Shown piece by piece: positions 16,548 to 24,095 of a DNA stretch of 64,000 nucleotides. The DNA is taken from the NCBI GenBank assembly GCA_039030715.1, contig JBCCDU010000010.1, forward strand, positions 9,588 through 73,587. Reading direction: 5' to 3'. Under the pieces are notes generated by a model. It was not told the DNA's origin. It did not search any database and was given only the letters and a program-made list of their open reading frames with translations. Each line of letters opens with the position of its first letter. Positions within the stretch are counted from its first letter, which is position 1. This stretch comes from Thermohalobaculum sp039030715 (GTDB lineage: Bacteria; Pseudomonadota; Alphaproteobacteria; Rhodobacterales; Rhodobacteraceae). The position numbers and the translations under genes are program-made.

Positions 16548-18221
16548 TCAGTCCTTGCGGCTGAACAGGTCCTTGCGCAGCGTGTTCAGCGCGGTCGGGT
16601 CGATCTTCACATGGATCAGGCCCGGGCCGTCGCCCTGCAACGCCTGCGCGAGGGCGTCGCGCAGCGCCTCCGGGGTTTCGGCCCGCCATCCCTGGGCACC
16701 GCAAAGCCGGGCGAACTCGTCCAGCGGAAGGCCGTCGATCTCGGCCCCGATCAGACGGCCGCCAAAGAACTCCTGCTGATAGGCTTTCTCGGCCCCCCAG
16801 GCGCAATTATCCAGAACCACGGCGATCACGCCCAGCCCGTGCTGCACGGCGGTCTTGACCTCGGCCATGGTATACCCGAAGGCGCCATCGCCCATCACAG
16901 CTACCACCGGGCGCCCCGGCGCCGCCGCCTTGGCACCCAGGGCAGCGGCATAGCCAAAGCCGACCAACCCGAAATCCAGCGGCGTGATCAGGCCCGGGCT
17001 TTCGTAATGCGCCAGCCGGTCGGCGGCCTGCAGGCAGGCATTGCCGGTATCCAGCGTGACGATTGCGGTCCTGGGCAGGGCCGCGCGAATCTCGGCCAGC
17101 GCGCGGCGCGGATGCATCGGCTGGGCCTCGTCCGCCGCCTCGCCCTGACGTTCGGCGGCCAGGCTTTGCAGATCCTGTTGGAACTGCGCCCGCCAATCGG
17201 CCCAGCGCGCCGGGTCCAGACCGTCCAGGTCGGCAATGGCGCGCGCGCTCTCGACCGCATCGGCCTGCATCGCGACCTCGACCGGGAAGTAGCGCCCCAC
17301 GGCGGAGGCTTCGATATCGATCTGCGCGATCCGGGCATCGGCCGAGATATAGTCGTGGCTGAGGAAGGTGGAGTTAAAGGCCAGCCGCGCGCCGATGGCC
17401 AGGATCGCGTCCGCATCGCGCGTCAGGCCGCTTGCCACGCGATTGCCGCGCGGCCCGCCCTGACCCGCGAACAGCGCATGGCCATGGGGCATCACATCCG
17501 CATGGCCGGTGGAGGCGACGACGGGGATCTGCAACCGCTCTGCCAGGTCCACCAGCGCGGTCGAGCCCGCGGCGGATTTCAGCCCGCCGCCCGCGATGAT
17601 CACGGGACGCTCCGCACGGCCCAGCATCGCGGCCAGCGCCTCCAGATCCGCAAGGCCGGGCGGGCCCGCGCGGGCGATGCGGATCGGGCCTGCCTGCGGC
17701 ACCGCGCACGCCGCCGCGAACAGATCGCGCGGCACGTGCAGCACCACCGGCCCGCGCCGCCCGCTCATCGCCAGACGGATCGCATCGCGCAGCATCTCCG
17801 CCAGCCGCGCGGGCTCGGTCACCAGGATCGAGCGTTTGCAGATCGGCGCGAACAGTGCGACCTGATCGATCTCCTGAAACGTGTCCTTGCCCAGATCCGC
17901 CCGGCTGATCGCCCCGGCGATGACCACCAGCGGGGCGTAGGCCAGATGCGCCTCGGCCACCGCGGTCACCAGATTGACGACGCCGGGTCCGGCCTGTGCG
18001 CCCAGAACGATGCCGGGGCCGCCGGTGACACGGGCATGGGCATCGGCCATATGCCCCGCCGCCCGTTCGTCGCGCGCGCCGATATAGGCGATGTCGCCGT
18101 CCCGGTGGATGGCATCGTAAAGCTCCAGCATCGAGCCGCCCAGCAGCCCGAAAACCGTCTTGACCCCCGCACCCTTCAGGACGCGATAGACCGCCTCGCC
18201 GCCCGTGATCGTCTCACTCAT
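16548..18221 (-). CDS. ThDP-dependent enzyme, sulfoacetaldehyde acetyltransferase-like
   Basis: The 557-aa product has the three-domain layout of acetolactate-synthase-type thiamin diphosphate enzymes. The N-terminal domain carries the catalytic Glu region 'GARDERAAGHMADAHAR' near residue 50. The C-terminal domain carries the ThDP/Mg motif 'GDGAFGYTMAEVKTA...LDN'. The segments 'DTFQEIDQVALF' and 'NCAWGAEKAYQ' resemble sulfoacetaldehyde acetyltransferase (Xsc, 'GFQEVDQ' and 'WGAEKKNQ'), but similarity looks moderate and other carboligases or decarboxylases are possible. It is the third gene of an operon; its ATG overlaps the stop of the flavoprotein gene by ATGA. Neither phosphotransacetylase (pta) nor taurine genes, the usual Xsc neighbours, are present. 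Confidence 0.75.
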   Translation of the reverse strand: MSETITGGEAVYRVLKGAGVKTVFGLLGGSMLELYDAIHRDGDIAYIGARDERAAGHMADAHARVTGGPGIVLGAQAGPGVVNLVTAVAEAHLAYAPLVVIAGAISRADLGKDTFQEIDQVALFAPICKRSILVTEPARLAEMLRDAIRLAMSGRRGPVVLHVPRDLFAAACAVPQAGPIRIARAGPPGLADLEALAAMLGRAERPVIIAGGGLKSAAGSTALVDLAERLQIPVVASTGHADVMPHGHALFAGQGGPRGNRVASGLTRDADAILAIGARLAFNSTFLSHDYISADARIAQIDIEASAVGRYFPVEVAMQADAVESARAIADLDGLDPARWADWRAQFQQDLQSLAAERQGEAADEAQPMHPRRALAEIRAALPRTAIVTLDTGNACLQAADRLAHYESPGLITPLDFGLVGFGYAAALGAKAAAPGRPVVAVMGDGAFGYTMAEVKTAVQHGLGVIAVVLDNCAWGAEKAYQQEFFGGRLIGAEIDGLPLDEFARLCGAQGWRAETPEALRDALAQALQGDGPGLIHVKIDPTALNTLRKDLFSRKD

Positions 18222-20164
18222 ATCTCGCTCCCCGCCAACAGGCCCTCGTATATCGCTTCTTCCGCCGTGCGCGGCACCACGCAATCGCCGATCGCGCGGG
18301 CGGGGATGCCGAGGCGGCCGAGCGGCGCCTCCAACGCGTCCTGTGGCGCGTGGCCGAGCGACAGCACCAGCGTATCGACATCCTCGAACACAATCGGCTC
18401 GCCGGTCAGCGTGTCCTGGAAATAGGCCACCCCGCCATCCGCCCCGAACAGTCGCGCATGGGTCCGGATCGTCACACCCAGACGATGCAGCCGCGCGACA
18501 TAGTGGTTGCGGGTATAGATCTGCAGCACCTCGCCCGCCATGGCCGCATTGGTGCAGAGCGTGACAGTCGAGCCATTGGCCGCCAGCCGCTCGGCCAGGC
18601 CCAGCCCGATCCAATCCGCCCGCCAATCGGCGATCACCACGGTCTTCCCGACATTCGCGCGGTTCTGCAACACATCCCAGGCGGTGATCGCCATGGGGCT
18701 GTCGAGACCTTCGAGCCGGGGCAGATAGGGCAGGGCGCCGGTGGCGATCAGGACGGTGTCCGGCGCATCCCTGGCGATCAGATCCGCGGTGACCTCGGTG
18801 CGGGTGCGGATCTCGACGCCCGCCGCGGTCATCTCGCGTTCCAGATTGCCGGCCATGCCGCCGAATTCCTCGCGCCCCGGCAGCGCCTGGGCCAGATGCA
18901 CCTGGCCGCCCAGCCGCGCCTCGCGTTCGTAGAGTGTCACCCGATGCCCCCGCGCCGCCGCCACGGCCGCGGCCTTCATGCCCGCCGGACCGCCGCCGAT
19001 GACCGCGACGCGTTTCGGGCTGTCCGCAGGCGCCAGCGTGCCAAAGTCGATCTCGCGCCCCGTCTCGGGATGCTGGATACACGAGATGCCGAGGCCCTTA
19101 TGCGCCCGCCCGATACAGGCCTGATTGCACCCGATGCAGGCGCGGATATCATCCAGCCACCCGGCGCGCGCCTTGCCCGGCATCGCCGGGTCGCAGATCA
19201 TCGCGCGCGTCATTCCGCAGAGATCGGCCTGACCCGCCGCCAGGATCCGCTCCGCAACTTGCGGCTGGTTGACCCGCCCCGTCACGATCACCGGTTTGCC
19301 CGACGCTTGCCGGATCGCGGCGGCCAGCGGCGCGGTATAGCCATGCGCCAGGCCCATCGGCGGCACGATATGCACCGAGCCGCCAAGGCTGGCGGATGTC
19401 CCTGCGACGACGCTGAGATAATCCAGATCGGGCGCCAGGGCGATGCAGGCCTCGCGGGTCTCGTCTTCCGTCAGACCCGCCTCGTCCATCTCGGCGCCGG
19501 AAAGGCGCAGGCCCAGCGCCCGTCCGGGCGTCTCCGCGCGGATGGCTGCGATCACCTCGCGCAGGAACCGCAACCTGCGCGCTGCGTCGCCGCCATAGGC
19601 ATCGTCGCGCAGATTGACCCGCGGGTTCAGGAACTGCGCGGGCAGATAGCCGTGGCTGCCAACGATCTCGAACCCGTCGAACCCGGCCTCCGCCAGGATC
19701 GCCGCCGTCCGACCAAAGCCTTCGACGATCTCCGCGATCAGCCCGGCGGGCATGGGTTTGGGCATGATGTGAAACCGCTCGTTCGGCACCGCCGAAGGTG
19801 CCCAGGCGACCGGGGCCATACCGTCCCGGGCCGACAGGATCTCGCGCCCCGGATGGAACAATTGCGCGAAGATCCGGGTGCCATGGCGGTGACACGCCTC
19901 GGCCAGACGGCGATAGGCGGGGATCGCCTCGCGGTCCTCCGCTACCAGCAGATCCTGCGAGAAGCCCGCGGTCCGGTGCACCGCCACGATTTCCGAGACG
20001 ATCAGCCCCGCCCCGCCCCGTGCCCGCGCCTCGTGATAGGCCACCAGCCGATCATCCGGCACGCGGTCGGACAGATAGGTGTGGTGCCCGGTCGAGACGA
20101 TGCGGTTCGCCAGCGTCACGTCGCCGAGCCGGATCTCGCGGAACAAATGGGTAAATCCGGTCAT
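18218..20164 (-). CDS. DgcA/trimethylamine-dehydrogenase-like NADH:flavin oxidoreductase
   Basis: The 648-aa protein has an N-terminal old-yellow-enzyme FMN barrel (residues 1 to about 340; 'DGFEIVGSHGYLPAQFLNP', 'NLRDDAYGG'), a [4Fe-4S] cysteine cluster ('CIGCNQACIGRAHKGLGISC') and a C-terminal FAD/NAD domain ('VAVIGGGPAGMKAAAVAAARG'). This is the layout of trimethylamine dehydrogenase, DgcA (dimethylglycine demethylation), N-methylproline demethylase and 2,4-dienoyl-CoA reductase. With an MttB-like gene directly upstream, oxidative N-demethylation of an amine is the most likely role (inference). Start at 20164; both ends overlap neighbours by ATGA, which implies translational coupling. Confidence 0.85.
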   Translation of the reverse strand: MTGFTHLFREIRLGDVTLANRIVSTGHHTYLSDRVPDDRLVAYHEARARGGAGLIVSEIVAVHRTAGFSQDLLVAEDREAIPAYRRLAEACHRHGTRIFAQLFHPGREILSARDGMAPVAWAPSAVPNERFHIMPKPMPAGLIAEIVEGFGRTAAILAEAGFDGFEIVGSHGYLPAQFLNPRVNLRDDAYGGDAARRLRFLREVIAAIRAETPGRALGLRLSGAEMDEAGLTEDETREACIALAPDLDYLSVVAGTSASLGGSVHIVPPMGLAHGYTAPLAAAIRQASGKPVIVTGRVNQPQVAERILAAGQADLCGMTRAMICDPAMPGKARAGWLDDIRACIGCNQACIGRAHKGLGISCIQHPETGREIDFGTLAPADSPKRVAVIGGGPAGMKAAAVAAARGHRVTLYEREARLGGQVHLAQALPGREEFGGMAGNLEREMTAAGVEIRTRTEVTADLIARDAPDTVLIATGALPYLPRLEGLDSPMAITAWDVLQNRANVGKTVVIADWRADWIGLGLAERLAANGSTVTLCTNAAMAGEVLQIYTRNHYVARLHRLGVTIRTHARLFGADGGVAYFQDTLTGEPIVFEDVDTLVLSLGHAPQDALEAPLGRLGIPARAIGDCVVPRTAEEAIYEGLLAGSEI

Positions 20165-21696
20165 CCGTGCGCCATCCGGTCGCGCGGCAGGCGGATCGGG
20201 AACGCCGTGCGCAGGCGCGCGTCGGTCTCGCGGTCGATCGCCTGCGGGAAATGGCCGGCCAACAGTTCCGCGGTTCGTGCGCGTGCGCGCGCGCGCTGGT
20301 CCTGCGCGCCCGCGGCTTCCCAATCGCGGGGCGGCTGGCGGTCGCCGATGGCGGGATAGACGTAATCGCTGACCATCCGCTCCAGCGTCTGAGCATGGCC
20401 CAGATAATGCCCCTCGCCGCGGCAGACCTCGGCGATCACGTCGGCGCCCAGGGTCTCGGTCGAAACCTCGACCCCACGGATCGTGCGCATGATGTTGCCC
20501 AGCATGTCGTTGTCGGCGACATAGGCCTCCAGCGAGACGCCCAGCAGGCTGGCCTGCATCCCGCAGGCCTGGGTGACCAGGTTCGACCCCGCATGGGCCG
20601 CCAGGGTGACGGCCAGCGTCTTCTCCGCCCCGTGCTGCGCATCCACGGTCTTGGCATCGGTGATCCCGGCGATGGAGCTTGTGGGCAGGTCGTAGAACCG
20701 GCCCATTTGTGCCGCACCGGCCATCAGCACCGCCTGCTCGCCGCCGCCCCCGCTCATCGCGCCGGTGCGCAGATCCGCGACCAGGGGTTTGGGGGCAAAG
20801 ATCGCGCGGGCCCCGGGATCGACCAGCCGGGCAAAGACCAGGCCCGCCAGCGTCTCGGCCACCGCCTGCACCAGCGAACCTGCGATGGTGGCAGGGCTGG
20901 TCGCACCGGCCTGACCGGCCGAGATCAACTGCACAGGAAAGCCCGCGCGGACTGCGGCTTCCAGCGTCTCGCAGGCCTCCTCGGCAAACCGCATCGGGGG
21001 GACCACATGGCAGACCATCACGGTCAGAAAGGGGCGTGCGCGAAACGCGGCCTCGCCGCCCGCGATGGCATAGCAGATCTCGGCAATCGGTCCGACGGTC
21101 TCGCGTTCGGTGATGCTGATCGAGACCGGCTTGGCTGTGCCCGCCAGGCAGGCATAGGCGGTGTTGATGTCCATGCTGGCGGCATCCGGCAGATCGCGCG
21201 CCACCAGCGAACGGCTGAAATGGTGGACATGCTCCAGCGCATCGCAGATCCGCGCGGCATCGTAGAGGTCGGCCAGCGTCGAGTCGCGATAGATCCCAGT
21301 CTCGAAATCCAGAAGGCTGGGCGCCGCCCCGCCCGAGCTGAAATAGCTTCGGCTGCCCGACAGCATGACATCCAGTCCCGGCACCCGGCCATGCAGCGTG
21401 ATCTCCCGCCGCGCCCCCGCGATTGTGTCCAGAACCAGCTTTTCGGGGAAGAGCAGCCGCCCGTCATCACCGAGGCGCCCGCCAGCGCGGGTCACCCGAT
21501 CGATCATCGAGGGGATCGGCTGGCCCAAGCCCAGCGTCGCCAGCAACTCCAGCGCGGTTTCGTGGACCTGCTGTTCCTCGGCATCGCTGAGAGGTCGATA
21601 CCGGCCCGCATATTGCCCGCCGGGCGCGGCGGCGACTGCAACCGCAGCCGGGTTCTTGCGCGCCTGACGGCCACGGCGGGAAGCGGGAGCGGCCAT
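20161..21696 (-). CDS. MttB-family methyltransferase, first gene of the amine operon
   Basis: This 511-aa MttB-superfamily protein starts at 21696 behind TGAGGATATCC. The N-terminal 35 residues are basic and probably disordered. Family features are 'VHETALELLATLGLG', 'SGGAAPSLLDFETG', 'PVSISITERETVGPIAEICYAIAGG' and 'GGGGEQAVLMAGAAQMGRFYDLP'. There is no in-frame amber codon, so it is a non-pyrrolysine member. It is only distantly similar by eye to the MttB-like protein at 2230. It heads the operon MttB-like, DgcA-like flavoprotein, ThDP enzyme, and is divergent from a LysR gene. No MttC-type corrinoid protein is encoded here, so either a distant corrinoid partner exists or the chemistry differs. 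Confidence 0.85.
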   Translation of the reverse strand: MAAPASRRGRQARKNPAAVAVAAAPGGQYAGRYRPLSDAEEQQVHETALELLATLGLGQPIPSMIDRVTRAGGRLGDDGRLLFPEKLVLDTIAGARREITLHGRVPGLDVMLSGSRSYFSSGGAAPSLLDFETGIYRDSTLADLYDAARICDALEHVHHFSRSLVARDLPDAASMDINTAYACLAGTAKPVSISITERETVGPIAEICYAIAGGEAAFRARPFLTVMVCHVVPPMRFAEEACETLEAAVRAGFPVQLISAGQAGATSPATIAGSLVQAVAETLAGLVFARLVDPGARAIFAPKPLVADLRTGAMSGGGGEQAVLMAGAAQMGRFYDLPTSSIAGITDAKTVDAQHGAEKTLAVTLAAHAGSNLVTQACGMQASLLGVSLEAYVADNDMLGNIMRTIRGVEVSTETLGADVIAEVCRGEGHYLGHAQTLERMVSDYVYPAIGDRQPPRDWEAAGAQDQRARARARTAELLAGHFPQAIDRETDARLRTAFPIRLPRDRMAHG

Positions 21697-21768
21697 GGAT
21701 ATCCTCAGCATCATTCACCAATGCGCCCAGCTTTCCCCCACGAAAGACCTGTGACAAGGGGTGCATCA

Positions 21769-21784
21769 CTCACCTATAGATGAG
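21769..21784. promoter_or_regulatory. Candidate LysR operator (imperfect 16-bp palindrome)
   Basis: CTCACCTATAGATGAG lies between the divergent lysR (ATG 21809) and mttB-like (ATG 21696) genes. It is palindromic except at one symmetric pair (fifth and twelfth bases). A second CTCA-type half site (ACTCACTTA) follows at 21789-21797. The position and symmetry fit a LysR-type recognition site. Confidence 0.5.
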
Positions 21785-21808
21785 CAGGACTCACTTATGG
21801 GAGGTTCC

Positions 21809-22690
21809 ATGCACCCGCCGCCACTGCATGCCCTGCGCGCGTTCGAGGCCGCCGCCCGCCTTGGCGCCTTCAACCGCGCGGCGGAGGAGCTGCAGGTCTC
21901 GCCCACCGCGATCAGCCATCACATCCGCGCGTTGGAGGCGGATCTGGGCCAACCGCTGTTCCACCGGGTGGCGCGCGGCGTATCCCTGACGGCGCCCGGG
22001 CATGCGCTCGCCGAGGCCTGCACGAGCGCCTTCACCGGGTTGCGGCAGGCAGTCGACGCGGCACGGGTAAAGGCGCCCGCGCGCCCGGTTCTGACCCTGG
22101 CGCTGGGGCCGGTTCTGGCCGCGCGCTGGCTCAGCCCCAAACTCTCCGCCCTGTTCGAGGAGTTCTCGGATGTGGAACTGCGTCTGATCCCGGTCGCCCA
22201 TGGCGCTGCCGCAGACGCGCACTCCGCCGATCTGCAGATCCTGTGGGGCGACGGGCGCTGGCCCGGTCTGCAGGCTGTCCCGTTTCTGGAGATGTCGGTG
22301 GTCCCCGTCGCCGCCCCCACCTTGCTGCGCCAGACGGGGACTGAGGATGTGGCAACCCTGATCCAATCCGCCCCCCTCCTGCACTACAAAACCGATGCGG
22401 AGTGGGAGGACTGGCTGCGAAGCGCCGGCATGGCGCAGGCGAAGCCGCGCGCCGGCATCCGGATCGACGATGCGAACGTGCTGCTGAAAAGCTGTCTGGA
22501 GGGGCAGGGCGTCGCCCTCGGCTGGCTGCCGCTGCTGGCCCCGGAACTGGCGGAGGGGCGGCTGGTCCGGCTCTCCCCCCACCTGATCGCCAGCCCGAAC
22601 GCCTATTTCCTCTGCCTGGCAGAGCGATCGCGGACCAATCCCACAGCCATGGCGCTGATGCATTGGCTGCTGGACCGGAAACAGGCCTGA
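21809..22690 (+). CDS. LysR-family regulator (GcvA-like), divergent from the MttB operon
   Basis: The 293-aa product has an N-terminal winged HTH ('LHALRAFEAAARLGAFNRAA', then 'AISHHIRALEADLGQPLFHR') and a LysR substrate-binding domain. 'SPTAISHHIRALE' and 'VSLTAPG' are typical of the GcvA subgroup. The start at ATG 21809 is fixed by GGGAGG six bases upstream. It is transcribed away from the MttB-like/flavoprotein/ThDP operon with 112 bp between the start codons and very probably regulates it and itself. The inducer is unknown. The 249 bp after it, up to the next gene, holds no feature I can support. Confidence 0.88.
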   Translation: MHPPPLHALRAFEAAARLGAFNRAAEELQVSPTAISHHIRALEADLGQPLFHRVARGVSLTAPGHALAEACTSAFTGLRQAVDAARVKAPARPVLTLALGPVLAARWLSPKLSALFEEFSDVELRLIPVAHGAAADAHSADLQILWGDGRWPGLQAVPFLEMSVVPVAAPTLLRQTGTEDVATLIQSAPLLHYKTDAEWEDWLRSAGMAQAKPRAGIRIDDANVLLKSCLEGQGVALGWLPLLAPELAEGRLVRLSPHLIASPNAYFLCLAERSRTNPTAMALMHWLLDRKQA

Positions 22691-22939
22691 GGGGCGGTGC
22701 GCGGGCATACCAACCGCGCGTCCCGCGATCCGGTTGCGCGCTGCCACCGAACGCTCAACCTCGACGGCAGCGCAATGTGTGGTTACTGTCGGGTCGTGTC
22801 GTGCCCGGCGCCCGCGCGTGTTGCAGCGGTCATGCCCGGCATCAAACACACGCGGTTGCGCGGGGTGCTCCCCACGACGACCGCCCAATCGACGGGGCGT
22901 CTGACCCCGCAATGACGGTGATCACATGGGAGGACACCA

Positions 22940-24028
22940 ATGACCGCACGCAAAATCGCCGGCCTTCTCGCAGCCGCCGCGATGATCGGAACCATTACGA
23001 CAGCGCCAGCCAAGGCCGAGGTCGACTTTTCCGGCAAGACCATCGAATGGGTGATCCCGTTCTCGGAGACCGGCGGCTCGGCCAAATGGGCGAACTTCTT
23101 CGCGCCGCTCCTGGCCGAGGAACTGCCCGGCAATCCGACTGTGGTGGTCAAGTTCATGCCGGGTGCGGGCTCGACCAAGGGCGCCAACTGGTTCCAGAAG
23201 CAGGAGCATGAAGACGGCACCCTGATGTTCGGCACCTCGGGCTCGACCCAGTTCCCGTTTCTGCTGGGCGATCCCCGCGTGCGCTATGAATATGGCGACT
23301 GGACGCCGGTGATGGCGTCGGGAACCGGCGGTGTCGCCTATCTGAACCCCGAGGACGGGGCAAAGTTCGACGGGACGGCAAACAATCTGAAGGACACCGA
23401 CTTCATCTATGGCAGCCAGGGCGCGACCCGGCTGGATCTGGTGCCACTGCTCGCCTGGCAGATGCTGGGCATGAATGTCGAGCCGGTCTTCGGCATCAAG
23501 GGCCGCGGCGACGGGCGGCTGATGTTCGAACGGGGCGAGGCGAATATCGATTACCAGACCTCCTCGGGCTATCTGGGCGCCTCTGCCGATCTGGTGGCAG
23601 CGGGCAAGGCGGTGCCAATGATGACCTGGGGCTCGCTGGACGCGGACGGCAACATCGTGCGCGATCCGACCTTCCCCGACCTGCCGACCTTCAAGGAGGT
23701 CTGCGAGGCGACCGAGGGCTGCGAAACCTCCGGCGAGGCCTGGGAGGCTTGGAAAGCGTTCTTCGTCGCCGGCTTCCCGGTGCAGAAGATCGCCTTCCTG
23801 CCCGCGGGCACCCCGCAGGAGGTGGCCGACACCTATACCGCCGCCTTCGACGCCGTGCGCAATCGGGCGGATTTCGCCGAGATCTCCTCCAAACGCGTCG
23901 GCAAGTATTCGGTCTTTGTGGGCGAGGGGGCCAAGCAGGCGACCGAAACCGGCACCACGGTTTCGGACGAGGCCAAGGCCTTCGTCATCAACTGGCTGAA
24001 GGAAGCCTACGGTGTTTCGCTGGAGTAA
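22940..24028 (+). CDS. tctC: TTT transporter substrate-binding protein (TctC/BugT family)
   Basis: This 362-aa periplasmic binding protein starts with a Sec signal peptide (residues 1-26, 'IAGLLAAAAMIGTITTAPAKA'). The mature part begins 'EVDFSGKTIEWVIPFSETGG' and has the TctC/Bug segments 'VVKFMPGAGSTKGANWF' and 'VQKIAFLPAGTPQEV'. It captures a carboxylate for the membrane pair encoded next. Good ribosome site (GGGAGGACACC). A strong stem-loop separates it from tctA, as is common where the binding protein is needed in excess. The neighbouring tcuAB and PrpF-like genes suggest a tricarboxylate such as tricarballylate or aconitate as ligand, by inference. Confidence 0.88.
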   Translation: MTARKIAGLLAAAAMIGTITTAPAKAEVDFSGKTIEWVIPFSETGGSAKWANFFAPLLAEELPGNPTVVVKFMPGAGSTKGANWFQKQEHEDGTLMFGTSGSTQFPFLLGDPRVRYEYGDWTPVMASGTGGVAYLNPEDGAKFDGTANNLKDTDFIYGSQGATRLDLVPLLAWQMLGMNVEPVFGIKGRGDGRLMFERGEANIDYQTSSGYLGASADLVAAGKAVPMMTWGSLDADGNIVRDPTFPDLPTFKEVCEATEGCETSGEAWEAWKAFFVAGFPVQKIAFLPAGTPQEVADTYTAAFDAVRNRADFAEISSKRVGKYSVFVGEGAKQATETGTTVSDEAKAFVINWLKEAYGVSLE

Positions 24029-24039
24029 CCCGAGACACG

Positions 24040-24072
24040 GCGGCCCGGGCATAGGCCCGGGCCGCTGATTTT
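24040..24072 (+). terminator. Stem-loop with U-run between tctC and tctA
   Basis: GCGGCCCGGGC (24040-24050), loop ATAG, and GCCCGGGCCGC (24055-24065) pair perfectly over eleven bases and are followed by TGATTTT. This looks like a leaky terminator or 3'-end stabiliser that would give more tctC than tctA transcript. Confidence 0.65.
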
Positions 24073-24095
24073 CCAAGAGCCGAGGGGGCGGTGCT

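Noticed and set aside
16548..18221. Acetolactate synthase large subunit (IlvB)
   Set aside because: No small subunit gene follows, and the 'NCAWGAEK' and 'FQEIDQ' segments are closer to Xsc than to IlvB.
16611..21783. Long plus-strand frames opposite the ThDP, flavoprotein and MttB-like genes
   Set aside because: All are Arg/Gly/His-rich mirror frames of the operon on the other strand; the minus-strand genes have ribosome sites, coupling and clear domains.
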